From Uloborus plumipes (lineage: Eukaryota; Arthropoda; Arachnida; Araneae; Uloboridae): 64,000 nucleotides of DNA. Under the pieces are notes generated by a model that was not told the origin of the DNA, made no database searches, and was given only the letters and a program-made list of their open reading frames with translations. Location: NCBI GenBank assembly GCA_038373865.1, contig JAXGGA010005784.1, positions 1-64,000 of the forward strand, given 5' to 3'. Shown in pieces: positions 20,545-31,816 of the stretch; the stretch's first letter is position 1; each line of letters opens with the position of its first letter. The translations under genes were made by a program, and so were the position numbers.

Positions 20545-21420
20545 ACCATTCGGTACTTGACATTTTCGGTTATGAAACGACTAGGGATGGTCTTTATCAT
20601 GAGGAATTGCATTAACCTACTCCGGAAGAGTGAAAAGCTCAAAGTTATCTTGAGTTTAAATTTTTTTACCTCAAATTGTGTGCGAATAGGAACCTTTTTT
20701 GTTTTAATTTTTGCTGTTTGAAATTGTTTTAGCAATCTCTGGCTTACAGGGTTTGTGAAACTAGACCGTACGGTCATTAGAAAATCAACAAATTTTGGTG
20801 TCGAACTATTTTTAATTTTGTTCAAGTACGATAGGCAATCTGTTTGAATATTTTGTACTAAAGCTGTTTATTTTATTTTCTGTAAAAATTTTTATTCCTG
20901 AGATATAGCTATTTTTTTCGTTCCGCAGATGAGTGAAAATTTGGCATATTTGATCTTTTTTCTTTAATTTAGACCAATAAAAAAAGTAATTTATTGCTGA
21001 AAAATCAATGTGCATTATTAGAACCGATTGTATAAATGAAAAAAAAAGCACTGATCCTGCACATAAAAGTGGTTGAAATAATTATTTTTGAAGCAAAGTT
21101 ATAAAAACAAAAAATAGAATTCCATTTCACAAGAGATCTGACGTGATGGAAAAAAATGGAGGTCATTTTTTAAATCAAGAGAACAAACAACATAAGAATC
21201 GGGGAAAACTGTTTTTATATTTTCCCAAAAGGGAAACTTCGCAGGGTTGTGCTATTGAGCAACCATCGGTAACATCGTTAGTTGAAAAATGGCTCACAAA
21301 CCAAAATGTTTTCAGGTGCTCACGCTATGTTTCAAAAAATTGTAATAATACACAAATTCTTGAGTACCTTTTCATACTTTTTATATGTTTTTTAAATATT
21401 ATAAAAACGTAGAGAAAATT
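20545..21420. other. Gene-free stretch
   Basis: Several short ORFs on both strands, none with a recognisable motif; AT-rich. Confidence 0.4.
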
Positions 21421-21540
21421 ACAACGTCAAGGAGGCACAAATAAGCAGGGATACTGCAGACACGTGTTTCGGCGTTACAAGGAATGCCTTTTTCAATGCA
21501 AAAAATTTTTGAGGTTTTGGATGCACAGATATCCGACAAA
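21421..21540 (-). repeat. Penelope-like 3' terminal sequence with hammerhead-like features
   Basis: It lies downstream of the GIY-YIG remnant on the minus strand and is repeated at 7199-7320. On the minus strand: TTTGTCGGATATCTGTGCAT, TTGAAAAAGG, CATTCCTTGTAACGCC, then GAAACACGTG. GTC followed by GGAT/ATCC and GGC...GCC before GAAAC mimic a hammerhead, but the CTGANGA core reads TTGAAAAA, so self-cleavage is doubtful. Penelope-like elements are known to carry hammerheads in their terminal repeats. Confidence 0.45.
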
Positions 21541-21909
21541 AACAACGGAAACAGAAGCGAACAGCTTAAAAAGCAAGCATAGCGGATTACCCAAACACTA
21601 ATAAAAAAAAAAAAGCCAAAAAAAGATTCAATGGGAAAATAAAGATTGAACCGAAGCTTTCTACCAGGTACGAAATGGAAAGAAAGAATTCGATTGGCGA
21701 CACGATAGACAAAAGGCTAACATAATAAAAAATACCAAGCTAATACTGTTAACCGCAAGAACAAAAAAAAAAGAGCAGAATGAAAGAAAGCGAATTGGTA
21801 AATGAAGAAAACAAAAAGGAAAATAAAGGCAAGTAGAAAATAGGAAGAATGCCAGCAAAATCAGAGAAATAAATTAGAAAGGGAAAAGACAGAGTTTTAC
21901 AAATGGACG

Positions 21910-22476
21910 CTAAACAGCAGAAAAATAAGGAATAGCATTGAGATCGTTAACTAAGTCAGAACTGTTTTTCAAAATATGGAAGGATTCCCAAAAATCAAGA
22001 TCTGATGGGTTGGGGCATTTTTGGACAATTTGAAAAGAATTAAAATCGAAAGAATGATTGTTTTCCCAACAATGTTGCGCAATACTAGACTTATTCAATT
22101 GTTGCTTTTTTACATAATTCTGATGTTCCTTTAAGCGGAATTTCAAAGCACGTCGCGTTTGTCCGATATAAGAGAGATTGCAATTGCAATTAATTTTATA
22201 CATACCACAACTGTTAAGAGGATGAATGAGATCTTTAAGAGAAGAGAAACATAGTTTATTCATAGGGGAGAATACCACTTGAAAATTGAAATGTTTGAGA
22301 ATCTTAGCAACCTGATAACTCACAGAGGGAAAGAATGGCAAAACAACCAAATTCTTTCTAATGAAAGTTCTCTCAACAACAGTGGTTTCGGATTTGTTAG
22401 AAAGGTTTTTAAAACTGGAATCAATCAAAGTATGAGGATAGTTTCTATCAAGAGCCACAGCTTTAAGATAGTTGAG
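21910..22476 (-). pseudogene. Penelope-like element: C-terminal RT end and GIY-YIG endonuclease
   Basis: The minus-strand frame (about 188 codons of a 223-codon ORF) starts with LKAVALDRNYP, typical of the end of the Penelope reverse transcriptase. It continues with VVLPFFPSVSYQVAKILKHF and ends in a GIY-YIG nuclease: CGMYKINCNCNLSYIGQTRR, then LKFRLKEHQNYV, SSIAQHCWENNH and FWESFHIL. GMY and YIG, the downstream Arg, the KEH and the late Glu are all present. The catalytic RT core and everything 5' of it are missing, cut at a TA-MITE (22480-22840). The first roughly 35 codons of the ORF are MITE sequence. The nuclease frame itself has no stop, so truncation is fairly recent. Confidence 0.85.
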
Positions 22477-22479
22477 ATA

Positions 22480-22840
22480 AAATACATAGTAATAAACTGT
22501 AATATAGCTAATTTTACAGTGTATTACCACAATTTCACAGTTTATTCCCACAAAATTAGCTATATTATACTGTAAAAACAACAGTATAATACTGGCAGCA
22601 GTGGTTCCAGTTTAAAACTGTGAAATGCATAGTAATAAAATGCAAAATTAGTAATTTTGCAGTTTATTACTGTAAATCAGCAATTTTACACTTTATTACT
22701 ATAAAATTAGCAATTTTACAGTTTAATACTGTAAATCAGCAATTTTACATTTTATTGCTGTAAAATTAGTAATTTTTGCAGTTTGTTACTATACAATTAG
22801 CTGTGTTTTACTGTGAAAACAACATCTATTTTTTATAGTG
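22480..22840. mobile_element. TA-MITE copy 5, truncated left, next to Penelope remnant
   Basis: Starts abruptly within AATAAACTGTAATATAGC modules at the Penelope break and ends TTTTTTATAGTG followed by TA. The signature TGGCAGCAGTGGTTCC is near 22593. Several TTTTACAGTTTATTACTG modules run on to the right end. Confidence 0.72.
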
Positions 22841-22904
22841 TAGGAACCATTGAGACGAAATAAAGGTATGTGTGTAATATGACTTTAATCTAATCGGGAC
22901 TATG

Positions 22905-22985
22905 AGACATGCTTCACTTTGCATACCTTTTATTCTCAAGGTAGTCGGTGCAAAACCCGACAACGCAGCTAGTAATAAATAAAAT
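22905..22985 (+). mobile_element. Possible Helitron-like 3' end
   Basis: GTCGGTGCAAAACCCGACAA forms a GTCGG/CCGAC hairpin just before CGCAGCTAGT. A hairpin followed by CTAG and T is the usual 3' end of Helitrons, and the same ending occurs at 51138 and 53013. No 5' end is found. Confidence 0.4.
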
Positions 22986-23029
22986 AAAATAAAAAAATAA
23001 ATAATTGTCTGCACAGTTCTTTCTTTTAA

Positions 23030-23850
23030 GAGTTGGAGTCGATCATTTTTTCCACCGCGTGCATTTCTGCCATGTTTGTTGAGTCAGAGTCAAGGATTCG
23101 GAGTTGGAGTTGAAAAGTCAGAGTCGATATTCGGAGTCTAAGGCTCTAAAATTCTAGTAGTAGGAGTCGGTCATTTTTTCCGAGCCTGAATTTCTACCAT
23201 GGCTGGCGGAGTCGAAGTCGGAGTAAAGGATACGGTGTCAGCGTCAGAGTCGAGGAGTCGCAGTCAAAAGCTCTAAAATTCTAGTACAGTCGAATCTTTT
23301 TATCTCGAATCTGCTTATCTCGAAAACCTCTCTATGTCGAAATTTTTCAATTTCCCTGCTTTTACAGCATAACTTTGATGATTTTTCTCATTTTTATCTC
23401 GAATGATTTTTCCTGAGAACCTCTGTATCTCGAATTTTGACGACTCTCATTTTTGAATTTCATCTCCAGCCACCATTATCAAAGGCATAATTTGGAGACA
23501 AAAATCATCTTTTGCACAATCATTCAAAGACTATGTTCGTACTTAAAGGTATGCATCAACTTGCTATCGATATAGTCATCACAATTAGTAAAACGTGGAC
23601 TCACAACACGTCGTACAGTGAAATATTCAACATTATCAATGCCAAACAATCTATTAAGTATTTGACTTTGTTCCAATTGCTTATTTTTGTGAATTTTATC
23701 ACAACCTGTGTATCTCGAAACCTTCGTATCTCGAATTTTTCTTCTACCCCGTGAAATTCGAGATAGACAGGTTTGACTGTAGTAGGAGTCGGTCATTTTT
23801 TCCGATCTTGCTTTTCTGTCATGGTTGCGGAATCGGAGTCGAGGACCTTA
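23030..23850. repeat. GAGTCGGAGT-type minisatellite, split by an insertion
   Basis: Units contain GGAGTCGGTCATTTTTTCCG, TTTCTACCATGGC, GAGTCAGAGTCG and CTCTAAAATTCTAGTA. The array is interrupted by the element at 23287-23779 and resumes with GTAGGAGTCGGTCATTTTTT. Confidence 0.7.
23287..23779. mobile_element. pogo/Tigger-like MITE in the minisatellite
   Basis: Ends CAGTCGAATCTTTTTATCTC and ATTCGAGATAGACAGGTTTGACTG, flanked by TA at both sides. Internal TATCTCGAA phrases repeat near both ends. A neighbouring unit (near 23155) shows the uninterrupted site CTAGTAGTAGGAGTCGG, which confirms a TA target. Confidence 0.8.
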
Positions 23851-24777
23851 AAGCAGCTTATTCAAAAGAAAAAAATATTTTCCATACATTCTTTACTAAG
23901 AGCATTTTACGACAAAGTTTGTTTGAAGAAAATCCGCATTTCAAGTTCGGGATTCTACATTGGTCTTATATTTCCCCCGTAATATCTAATGTAAAGTTTT
24001 TTTTTGAGCTGTTCAAAATTGAACGAAAACTTGTTCAAATATGGGAATGAGGTGTCTTGGCAACAATCTTTCGAACAAAAAAAAATTTGTTCAGATCGGA
24101 CTGTTCCTTCAAAAATTATTAGGAGGGGGGGGGGGGGCCGACAGACCGACCGACAGACACAAATTCATCATCTTCCAATTTCTTCCAATTTTTTATTTTT
24201 CGAGAGATTTTTTTCTTCTCTTTTGGCTCTTTTTGTCGGACTCAGCGATATTTTTCTGTTACATTAAGCCACTTTTAAAGCGTGTTTCGTCTTTATTTTA
24301 CTTTAACAGAAAAGTAGGCTAAAAAAGGGAGCAGGAATAGCTATTAAAATATTGATAACTCATCCGTATGCAGGACGCAATCAAACAGGTCAAATTTGAA
24401 TTTTCTTCTTCCTCTTCCTGCCTAACAATAATTCTGAAACACCTGTCGCCTAAACATGTCCATGATTTTTCACCCCCTTTTTGCTGATGAGTAAAATTTC
24501 CAGCAAAACGAATTCGCCGCAGACATCAGAGGAAATACGAGAGTCAGCGAAAGCTTATCGATTAAATAACTCATTTAAAATAAGTGCGAAAACTTATCAA
24601 GCTTTTCGACTGAAATAGCAAATTCATTTGCAGAGTTTTAAAATTCACCTACTGCTTTTTAGTAAAGTTACAAAACATGAAAAACTTGAATGAAATTTTG
24701 TATTTTTTTCCTGATTCGTAGTTTTGATTCTTTGGGAATCTAGTTTCATTCTAAGCATTAACCCATTAATTTTTATA
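23851..24777. other. Gene-free stretch
   Basis: No recognisable gene. A G run at 24125-24137 precedes GACCGACCGACAGAC, a short simple repeat. Nothing else is supported. Confidence 0.35.
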
Positions 24778-25034
24778 CACCGCAAAAATTAGATGTTGTT
24801 TTTACAGTATAATACAGCTAATTTTATAGTAACAGCCTGTAAAAATTGCTAATCTTACAGTAATAAACAGCAAAATTGCTAATTTTATTCTAATTAACTG
24901 TAAAATTGCTAATGTTAGTTTATTACTGAGAATTTTACAGTTTTAAACTGGAACCTCTGCTGTCATTATTGTACTGTTCTTTTTACAGTATAATACAGCT
25001 AATTTCGTGGTAATAAACAGTAAAATTGTTGCTT
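24778..25034. mobile_element. TA-MITE copy 6, right end missing
   Basis: TA then CACCGCAAAAATTAGATG, with GCTAATTTTATAGTAAC modules and the signature GGAACCTCTGCTGTC. Similarity is lost after about 25034. A separate 220-bp block follows before the next copy. Confidence 0.68.
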
Positions 25035-25258
25035 TTTAACGATGACGCTATCGTATCGTCTATTGCTTTACTTTTCCATTCAACCGATATCGTTTCGTAT
25101 GACATTGCTCTCCTTCAAAAAAAGCAAACTGAAGAATGAATATCGGCCCGATTCAAAAGGCACGACGGGTGGTATCCGACAAGAATGGTCTGATGAACGA
25201 TATCGTTCGAACGAATACCACATAATAGTCCTTGAATCGGGAGGTGGAAAAGCGCATA
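25035..25258. other. Unique block between two TA-MITE copies
   Basis: A sequence richer in CG dinucleotides than its surroundings, with ATCGTATCG, GATATCGTTTCG and GATATCGTTCGAACG phrases. It has an open frame of 74 codons (25042-25266) without a recognised motif. Its edges are defined by the flanking MITEs. Confidence 0.35.
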
Positions 25259-25711
25259 CACTGTAAAAAAGAGACGTTGTTTTTACAGTATAATACAGCT
25301 AATTTTATAGTAACAAACTAAAAATTTCTAATTTTACAGTAATAAACTGTAAAATTGCTGCTTTAGAGTAATAAACTGTAAAATTGCTAATTTTACAGTA
25401 GTAAACTAAAATTGCTAGTCTTCAGTAATAAACTGTAAAATTGCTAGTTTCAGTTTATTACTGTGTATTTTACAGTTTAAAATTGGAATCTCTGCTGCCA
25501 GTATTGTATTGTACTTTTTACAGTATAATACAGCTAATTTCATGGTAAAATAATTAATGTTACAGTATGAGACTGTAAAATTGCTAGTTTTATAGTAATA
25601 AACTGTAAAATAGCTAGTTTTACAGTTTATTACTGTGTATTTCACAGTTTTAAACTGGAACCTCTGCTGCTAGTATTATACTGCAAAAGCAACAGCTTTT
25701 ATTTTGCAGTG
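25259..25711. mobile_element. TA-MITE copy 7, duplicated
   Basis: TA-flanked. It begins CACTGTAAAAAAGAGACG and ends TTATTTTGCAGTG. The AACTGGAACCTCTGCTGC signature and its relative at 25480-25500 both occur, so the unit is partly doubled (453 bp). Confidence 0.78.
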
Positions 25712-26299
25712 TATGTATCTGAAGTTTGAACAAAAAATGCGTTTATACCTTGTATAGCAAACCCAACTGCATTTAATTCGTTTTCGTTCAGGAGTACATA
25801 ACTTTTACCAAGGTTTCCCTAGATAACGTCTTAGTGAAGCCTTGCTTTTACTTTCTAAAAAGCATTAGCATAGTTAAAATATATGGAAAAATAAAACAAG
25901 TAACTTTTCTTTTTCTCAATGATATATTAAACATTTTGTGGTATGATGGTTTTAATACTTGAAACCTAAGTTTGCTGCTTAAAGTTCCGTTGAGAGCTCT
26001 CGTGTTTGAGATAAATGTTTGAAATTTTTAATATTTTACTGAATCAGTCAAAACGAAATGCTTTTCAGTTTCTTTCCAATTTAAAAAAAAAGATTTTTGA
26101 GGCCAAATTTTGCTTTTTTTTTTTTAAATTTGTGTTTAAGTATTGCTTGCAAAACAATGCATTTTTTTTCATATCCAAAGTTGAGTATACATCTCTTAAT
26201 TTTGGAGAAAAGAGAATATTTAGAAAATTAGATTAATACTGAGATTTTCATATTCTAACTATTAATCAATAGCTACCTTTTAATTAATAATAACACCCC

Positions 26300-26720
26300 T
26301 TTGAAGCACTTATCAATATTTTACTAAATCAGTTTCTATCTTTATCCTGGTAAAAGGCTTCTCGATATTTTATAAAATATGCTTCTAATTTTTATCTTTA
26401 TACAATATGCAATGCTTATCGATATACTTTACGAAAATGTTTGCTAACTTTTATCTTTATCCTGATACAATGCTTATTGATAGTTTACAAGACATGTTCT
26501 TAACTTTCATTCATATGCAATGCTTATCGATATTTTACGAAATATTTTTCTAACTTTTCTCTTTATCTTGATGCAATGCTTATCGATATTTTACGAAATA
26601 TCTTTCTAACATTTCTCTTTATCTTGATGCAATGCTTATCGATATTTTATGAAATCTGTTTCTAATTTTTATCTTTATCTTGATGAAATTCGTATCAATA
26701 TTTTACAAAATCTGTTTCTT
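26300..26720. repeat. Tandem repeat, about 57-bp unit
   Basis: TGCTTATCGATATTTTACGA recurs at 26521, 26578 and 26634, with weaker units on either side. Each unit continues TTTCTAACTTTT and CTTTATCTTGATGCAA. It directly precedes ATCTACTTATATTAAAAACT, a possible Helitron-like start. Confidence 0.7.
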
Positions 26721-26730
26721 AAAAATTAAT

Positions 26731-27200
26731 TATCTACTTATATTAAAAACTGAGTATCTTTCTCACTATCTTTCTTTCTAACTATCTTTCTACCTTTCTA
26801 TGTCACGCTTCTTTCTCCTGAACGCCAATGAACTGAAAGTCGAACCAGGTACCGATAGATAGGTAATTTTTCAAGCTTCTTTAGTTTCAATTGATATAAT
26901 TATACGATTTTAATTAGCGAAGATATCAATTAATAAGTAGTCAAGTTTAAAGCGATTAAGCCTAATAAATGATTAAATATGAAATCCATTCTTGCAAACC
27001 GTCGTTGCTATGAAACAGTATAATAACAATGATAATGAGAATTTTGAATGAAGGCTTAACTAAATCAAACACGAAACTCATAAGCGGACCACTTACGTAG
27101 AATTTTTATCGCTAGCTACTGGTAATATTTTGAAACATTTATTTGTTGAAGAGCCATCTACTTATATTAAAAACTGAGTATCTATGTCTGCTTTTTTTCT
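26731..27200 (+). mobile_element. Two Helitron-like 5' starts
   Basis: ATCTACTTATATTAAAAACT followed by GAGTATCT occurs at about 26732 and again at about 27159. It resembles the start of the tandem Helitron-like elements at 49442 (TTACTACTATTAAAATCTGT). No 3' end is assigned. Confidence 0.4.
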
Positions 27201-27284
27201 TTGAGCGACCTGAACTTACTGAAACTTTCCTCACCATCTTGAAGGCGTGAAGCATCTCAATAATTCGAATGATTTTTTTATATA

Positions 27285-27677
27285 CACTGTAAAAAAAAAT
27301 CCGTCAAATTTACGGAAAAAAACTGGCAGCCTGGCTGCCAGTTTTTTTCCGTTTATTTAACAGAAATCTTCCGTAATTTTTTAACAGACTCTCCGTTTTT
27401 TAACGGAATATCTCTGTAATTGCAACAGTTTTTAACCGTTTTTATAACAGGTTGATTTCATCACTTTACGGAGAAAATCTGTTAAAAAAACGGTTAAAAA
27501 CTGTTGCAATTACAGAGATATTCCGCTAAAAAACGGAGAGTCCGTTAAAAAATTACGGAAGATTTCTGTTAAATAAACGGAAAAAAACTGGCAGCCTAGG
27601 CTGCCAGTTTTTTTCCGTAAATTTGACGGATTTTTTTTTTTTTTTCCGTAAGTTTGATGGATTTTTTTTTTGCAGTG
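27285..27677. mobile_element. 393-bp foldback MITE with CACTG ends
   Basis: TA-flanked (27283-27284, 27678-27679). It begins CACTGTAAAAAAAAATCCGT and ends TTTTTTTTTTGCAGTG. Nearly all of it is one long inverted repeat: the arms carry ACTGGCAGCCTGGCTGCCAG-type inner hairpins, TTTAACAGAAATCTTCCGTA and CAACAGTTTTTAACCG. Only about 30 bases in the middle are unpaired. Its outermost bases equal those of the TA-MITE family. Confidence 0.85.
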
Positions 27678-27679
27678 TA

Positions 27680-28184
27680 CGAACCAGAAACAGGTGGATG
27701 CAAAAAAAAAAAAGCAAATTTAATACACAACGAAGATTTTTCCCAATTTCTCAGTTTTTAAGATAGGTTTAAAGGGGTTGTTGACATTATGCTGCCTGCC
27801 AGTCTTACATGCCCCCGAAATTACACAATAACCGAGTGACGCAAAACAAGCCATTCTCACAAACTTTTATAGTTTGGGTGTACGTAGCGCGTTAGCGTTG
27901 CGTCTGCTACCTTATTTTCCTGTGCGATTCTTGCTTCTTATGGCCCCTCTAATACCCCTAAAAGTTTGTACAATTTAATTTTTATGTCTGAAACATGTTG
28001 TACAGAAGAAACTTGCTAAAAAAATAACTATTTTTAAACTGTCTTTTAGATTAATAAAATCAAAAATTTAAGTGAGAAAATATGCCTAGGCAGTATAGTT
28101 GAACTTTCACGTTAATTGAAACACGCTTAGGCAAAAGTTGAAAATATGTATCTCTTGGATCTATGGATGTTATAAAAAATACTA
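27680..28184. other. Gene-free stretch
   Basis: AT-rich sequence downstream of the candidate minus-strand gene's polyadenylation site. No features recognised. Confidence 0.35.
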
Positions 28185-28469
28185 TAATTAAACAAAAAAA
28201 TATTTTATTGCCATAAGTACACAAGAGTAATTACAAAGAGTAGTGTAAATACAGAAATGGAAAAAATCTATTACATATGAATATGGGAGGTACCCCGAAA
28301 TGGAGGAATACCCGATCTAGGTGTAAAATGTGGCTCTGAATTCAAGCAAGTTTTACACAAGGTACATAGAAGGAGAGGTAGGTCAGAGACTCCTGGCAAC
28401 CCTCCCCCTTAACGAGTTCTCGGAACTGCGACGTAGGCTGGTCCCCTTCTCCTGCTTCCTAATGTTCTC
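28185..28469 (-). CDS. Candidate last exon with 3' UTR, product unknown
   Basis: On the minus strand TTCTTAACTTTCAG (ending 28470) is a good 3' splice site. After it comes a GC-rich segment (GAGAACATTAGGAAGCAGGA), then AT-rich DNA with AATAAA at 28209-28204. Read in phase 0 it gives 28 codons ending at TGA 28385-28383. In phase 2 it gives about 19 codons (RTLGSRRRGPAYVAVPRTR). Joined in the phase left by the exon at 31490-31424 it stops after three codons. The splice site, base composition and signal support a real transcript end, but the coding frame is uncertain and it could be wholly untranslated. Confidence 0.4.
28204..28209 (-). promoter_or_regulatory. Polyadenylation signal, minus strand
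   Basis: AATAAA read on the minus strand (GGCAATAAAATA), about 175 bases after the phase-0 stop at 28383. Confidence 0.45.
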
Positions 28470-29418
28470 CTGAAAGTTAAGAAAGATGGATTAATTATGT
28501 TTCAAAATGTAACCTTAATGTAAAAAAAAAAAAAAAAAAACAATTGATAAAAAATAAAGCTTCATTAACATTTGATATCTTAATCGTTTAATTTCAACAC
28601 AATTTATAAACTCAAGTCCCATTATCTTTTCGATATTTACCATATTGCTCTGGATAATAACAAAATGCTGTGTGCATGGATGCTACTCTAAAAATTAACA
28701 AAGACTGAAAAGCACTTGGCATCATTTTGCTGCACCAACATGTTAGCACGTAATATGTCTGTAGTTTAATGCACAAATATGTTGCATTTTTATGTTGTAA
28801 TTAACTATATAATAAAACCAAATCGCAAAATTAAGTAAAATCTAAACTTTCAGAATAGTTTTTTCGAAAAGATTTTTTGGAAGAAAACGCGATAACGAAA
28901 AAAATTACTGTATTAGTTACTGAAGAAAAAAAAGCTTCGAATTCACGCTAAAAGATTCTTGACAATAAAAAGTTTCTGGTAAGAGATTCTTCGCTAAAAA
29001 ATAACACTGGAAAAAACAGCTTTAAAATAATTTTCTGGATTAATGTAGCTATGATTGAAATAATTGAATTACTAGTTTTCAAGGTGCAACTAGAGAGAAA
29101 GTTATTAAGCAGTTACTTGTTTTTGTTTTTTTTTTTTTTTTTTTGAAAAATCTAAATGAGATATTTTTTAAAGCTTCATTTCATTTTTTCCCAAAACAAA
29201 TTTCCAAATGATACGACATTTTAAAGCTACAAAACATACGTAGCATATGAGCTGGGCTAAATACAATGTACCTGTCAATTAGCTTTACTTTCATCTCCTC
29301 GGAAGTCAAATTTCCATATTAATGTCATTGTAAAAGACAAATTGTAATCTGGAGGAAAACAGCAAATCACATATAAGCTAACTCAAATTCTATTCTGTCA
29401 GCTAAAAGGATATACTAC

Positions 29419-31140
29419 CAGGGTTGTTTGATTTCGTCCGGGGTGGAAAAAACTGCCGGAAAAAACCGCCCCGGACAAAATAGCATTTTGTCCATTTCGT
29501 CCATTTTGTCCACTTTAAAGAAAATGACAGTTCTTGATTAAAAAATCCAAAGTTTTAAAGTAATGTTTTAAAATATTGATTTTTTTTCAGTGAGGTAATA
29601 GTTTTAGCACACATAATTATGTATACAAACAAATATTTAATAAACAACAAATTCTAGAAAAATATATTATCTGTATAAAATAAATGAATGTTAACGATAA
29701 GATTTAATGCTTATGAAAGCACACATTAGCAGTAAATAATTTTAAGATGTTTATTTGTTGTGAAGGAGTTTCATTGCCAATAATAAGAGTGTATATAAAA
29801 TATAAAAGTAGAAATAAAATTTTTTAAAGATTTGAGAAAGAAAATTGTGCCATGAAATGAAATATGTTCCTATAATAACATTAATGTATCCATGAAACAA
29901 TGCTGTGTACATAAATATTTTACAATAGGGCAACATTCATTAAATCCTCAAAATATATAACGTAAAATGACCGAATGAATCAAAATTAAACCAATATTTC
30001 TTGTAGCATCTAATGTATTTTTAAATACAAATGATATACATTTATATGTGTATTTAATTCAAACAAAATTTAAATATAGAATGTATGAGAAAATATCATA
30101 TAAAGTTTAATTTTTTAGGGATTGTATTGTGTTAATAAATATCTAAGGTAATAGAATAATCTTTAATTTCTTTTTAAAAATATGTATTCAAGAAAAACTT
30201 TTTTTTTCTATTTCTCTACTCTACAATAATGTAAATACACTCAATAGTTTTTTCACTATGTTAAATTTTATTTCTTTCAAATAATATTAGTTAAAAATCA
30301 ATGGGTTAATTGCCATTCTTTTCGTTTTTTTTTTTTTTTTTTTTTTTTGTATGATACCATCATTCTACAGTATAACTTCGATTTAATGATACCCGATTTA
30401 ACGATTTCCCCAATTTAACGATACATTTCATTGGTCCCGACTTATATGCCTTGAATTTAATGTTAAAACTTCCTCAATTTAACGATAGCTTTCCTCGATT
30501 TAACGATGATATCGGGCAGGGCCAAATTATCTCTCGTCAAAAATACAGTAGCATATGTTTAAAATATTTTTCTAACTATTTTACTTGCAACAGCATGAGA
30601 CCTCATGTTCCAATAGTAAAAAGATTCATCCTTCAGTAACGTCCAAACTTCTAGCATTCCAAACACATTTTTTTTTTGCACCTTGAGAGGAGAGTGATCA
30701 GTCGAAAAAAATGAGGTCGAAAAGAGTGAAATTTTCTCAACAAAAGAAAACAAAGATCGATGAAATAACTTTGGAAATAATATAAATGCGCAGTTTTCTT
30801 AAAGGAGCAAAATAACGTATGTTTAAGCGTTCACATAATTATCAATAGTTTAATCCCTTTAACTTATAAGTATGCTTTCTCGATTTAACGATATCCTCGA
30901 TTTAACGATAATTTTTTACAGTCCATAGGCAATCGTTAAATCGAGGTTATACTGTATTTTGAAAAATGGGTAATGCAAGAGATACTAATTGTACATCATT
31001 ACATTTTTATACATCAAACGTATGAAAAAAGTTTTTTTTTTATCTTTCATTTCTTCCATTTTGTCCATTTCGTCCAATTTTGTCCATTTCTTCCGGTGTC
31101 CCGGACTTTTTACGAAAAAGTGGACGAAATGACAACCCTG
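29419..31140. mobile_element. hAT-type element with perfect 8-bp duplication
   Basis: Ends CAGGGTTGT and ACAACCCTG, with TATACTAC repeated exactly on both sides (29411-29418, 31141-31148). Sub-terminal TTTCGTCC/GGACGAAA and TTTTGTCCATTTCGTCCA phrases mark both ends. No transposase is seen. A pogo/Tigger-like element (30368-30954) is nested inside. It lies within an intron of the candidate minus-strand gene. Confidence 0.88.
30368..30954. mobile_element. pogo/Tigger-like MITE
   Basis: Ends CAGTATAACTTCGATTTAA and TTAAATCGAGGTTATACTG (18 of 19 bases match), flanked by TA. Internal CTCGATTTAACGAT phrases repeat near both ends. The interior has no recognisable transposase. Confidence 0.82.
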
Positions 31141-31423
31141 TATACTACAAATTATCATCTCCTACTTGGGCAGTCAACATGTTAAACAGACAAAATATTA
31201 AATTTGCAGTTTTGTATCTGAATTAAGAATTACTTCAATCTTAACATATATGGTAATTTTTTTCAAAAATACGAAATAACAAAGTTTAGGAAAGAAATAT
31301 TTGATCGTAAAATTACATGGCCAGCTGGGCATGTAAGGGTTGAAGATTCATGCCCGATCAGAAATTTTACATGCCCTGGGCATGTCGGGCAATATAATTT
31401 TCAAGCCCTGGAAATTAACTTAC

Positions 31424-31490
31424 CATAGCATATTAGACAAGGCGTACTCGGGATGTTCAACAGTTCAACTTCAGTATTAGTCTTAGTAAC
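31424..31490 (-). CDS. Candidate internal exon, product unknown
   Basis: 67 bases bounded on the minus strand by TTGCTTATTGTAG and the strong donor GTAAGT. Only one frame is open, giving VTKTNTEVELLNIPSTPCLI then CY. It joins in phase with the exon at 33329-33252, whose donor leaves phase 0. No family is recognised. The short length and good splice sites suggest a real exon of a minus-strand gene. Confidence 0.42.
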
Positions 31491-31816
31491 CTACAATAAG
31501 CAATTTTTTAGGAATCGGTTTAAACATTATGTTATAAAGAAAGTTGACATTTTCAACAATAAAGATAAACAAGCTGAACATTTGGAAAATTAAAATAGTC
31601 AGTATCTGCAAGAACATTAAAAGTTACCACTTATTTTGGTTTGAATGCCAGATGATGTAAAATCATAAGTTTTAAATTTTTATCCCAAAATTGTTAGACT
31701 TTAACATTTAATTAACCTATTTTTATGATCTTCAAAACTGCTAATAAAAAGTAAGAGACCATTGAGACTTTTAGCCCTAGTTAAGTACTATGAATACAAT
31801 ATTTTTTAGAGAATGT

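Noticed and set aside
29257..29360. Extra exon of the minus-strand candidate gene
   Set aside because: TTTTCCTCCAG and CAG/GTACAT could bound an exon, and the frame from the upstream exon is open for about 24 codons, but it then stops just before the donor and has no supporting motif.
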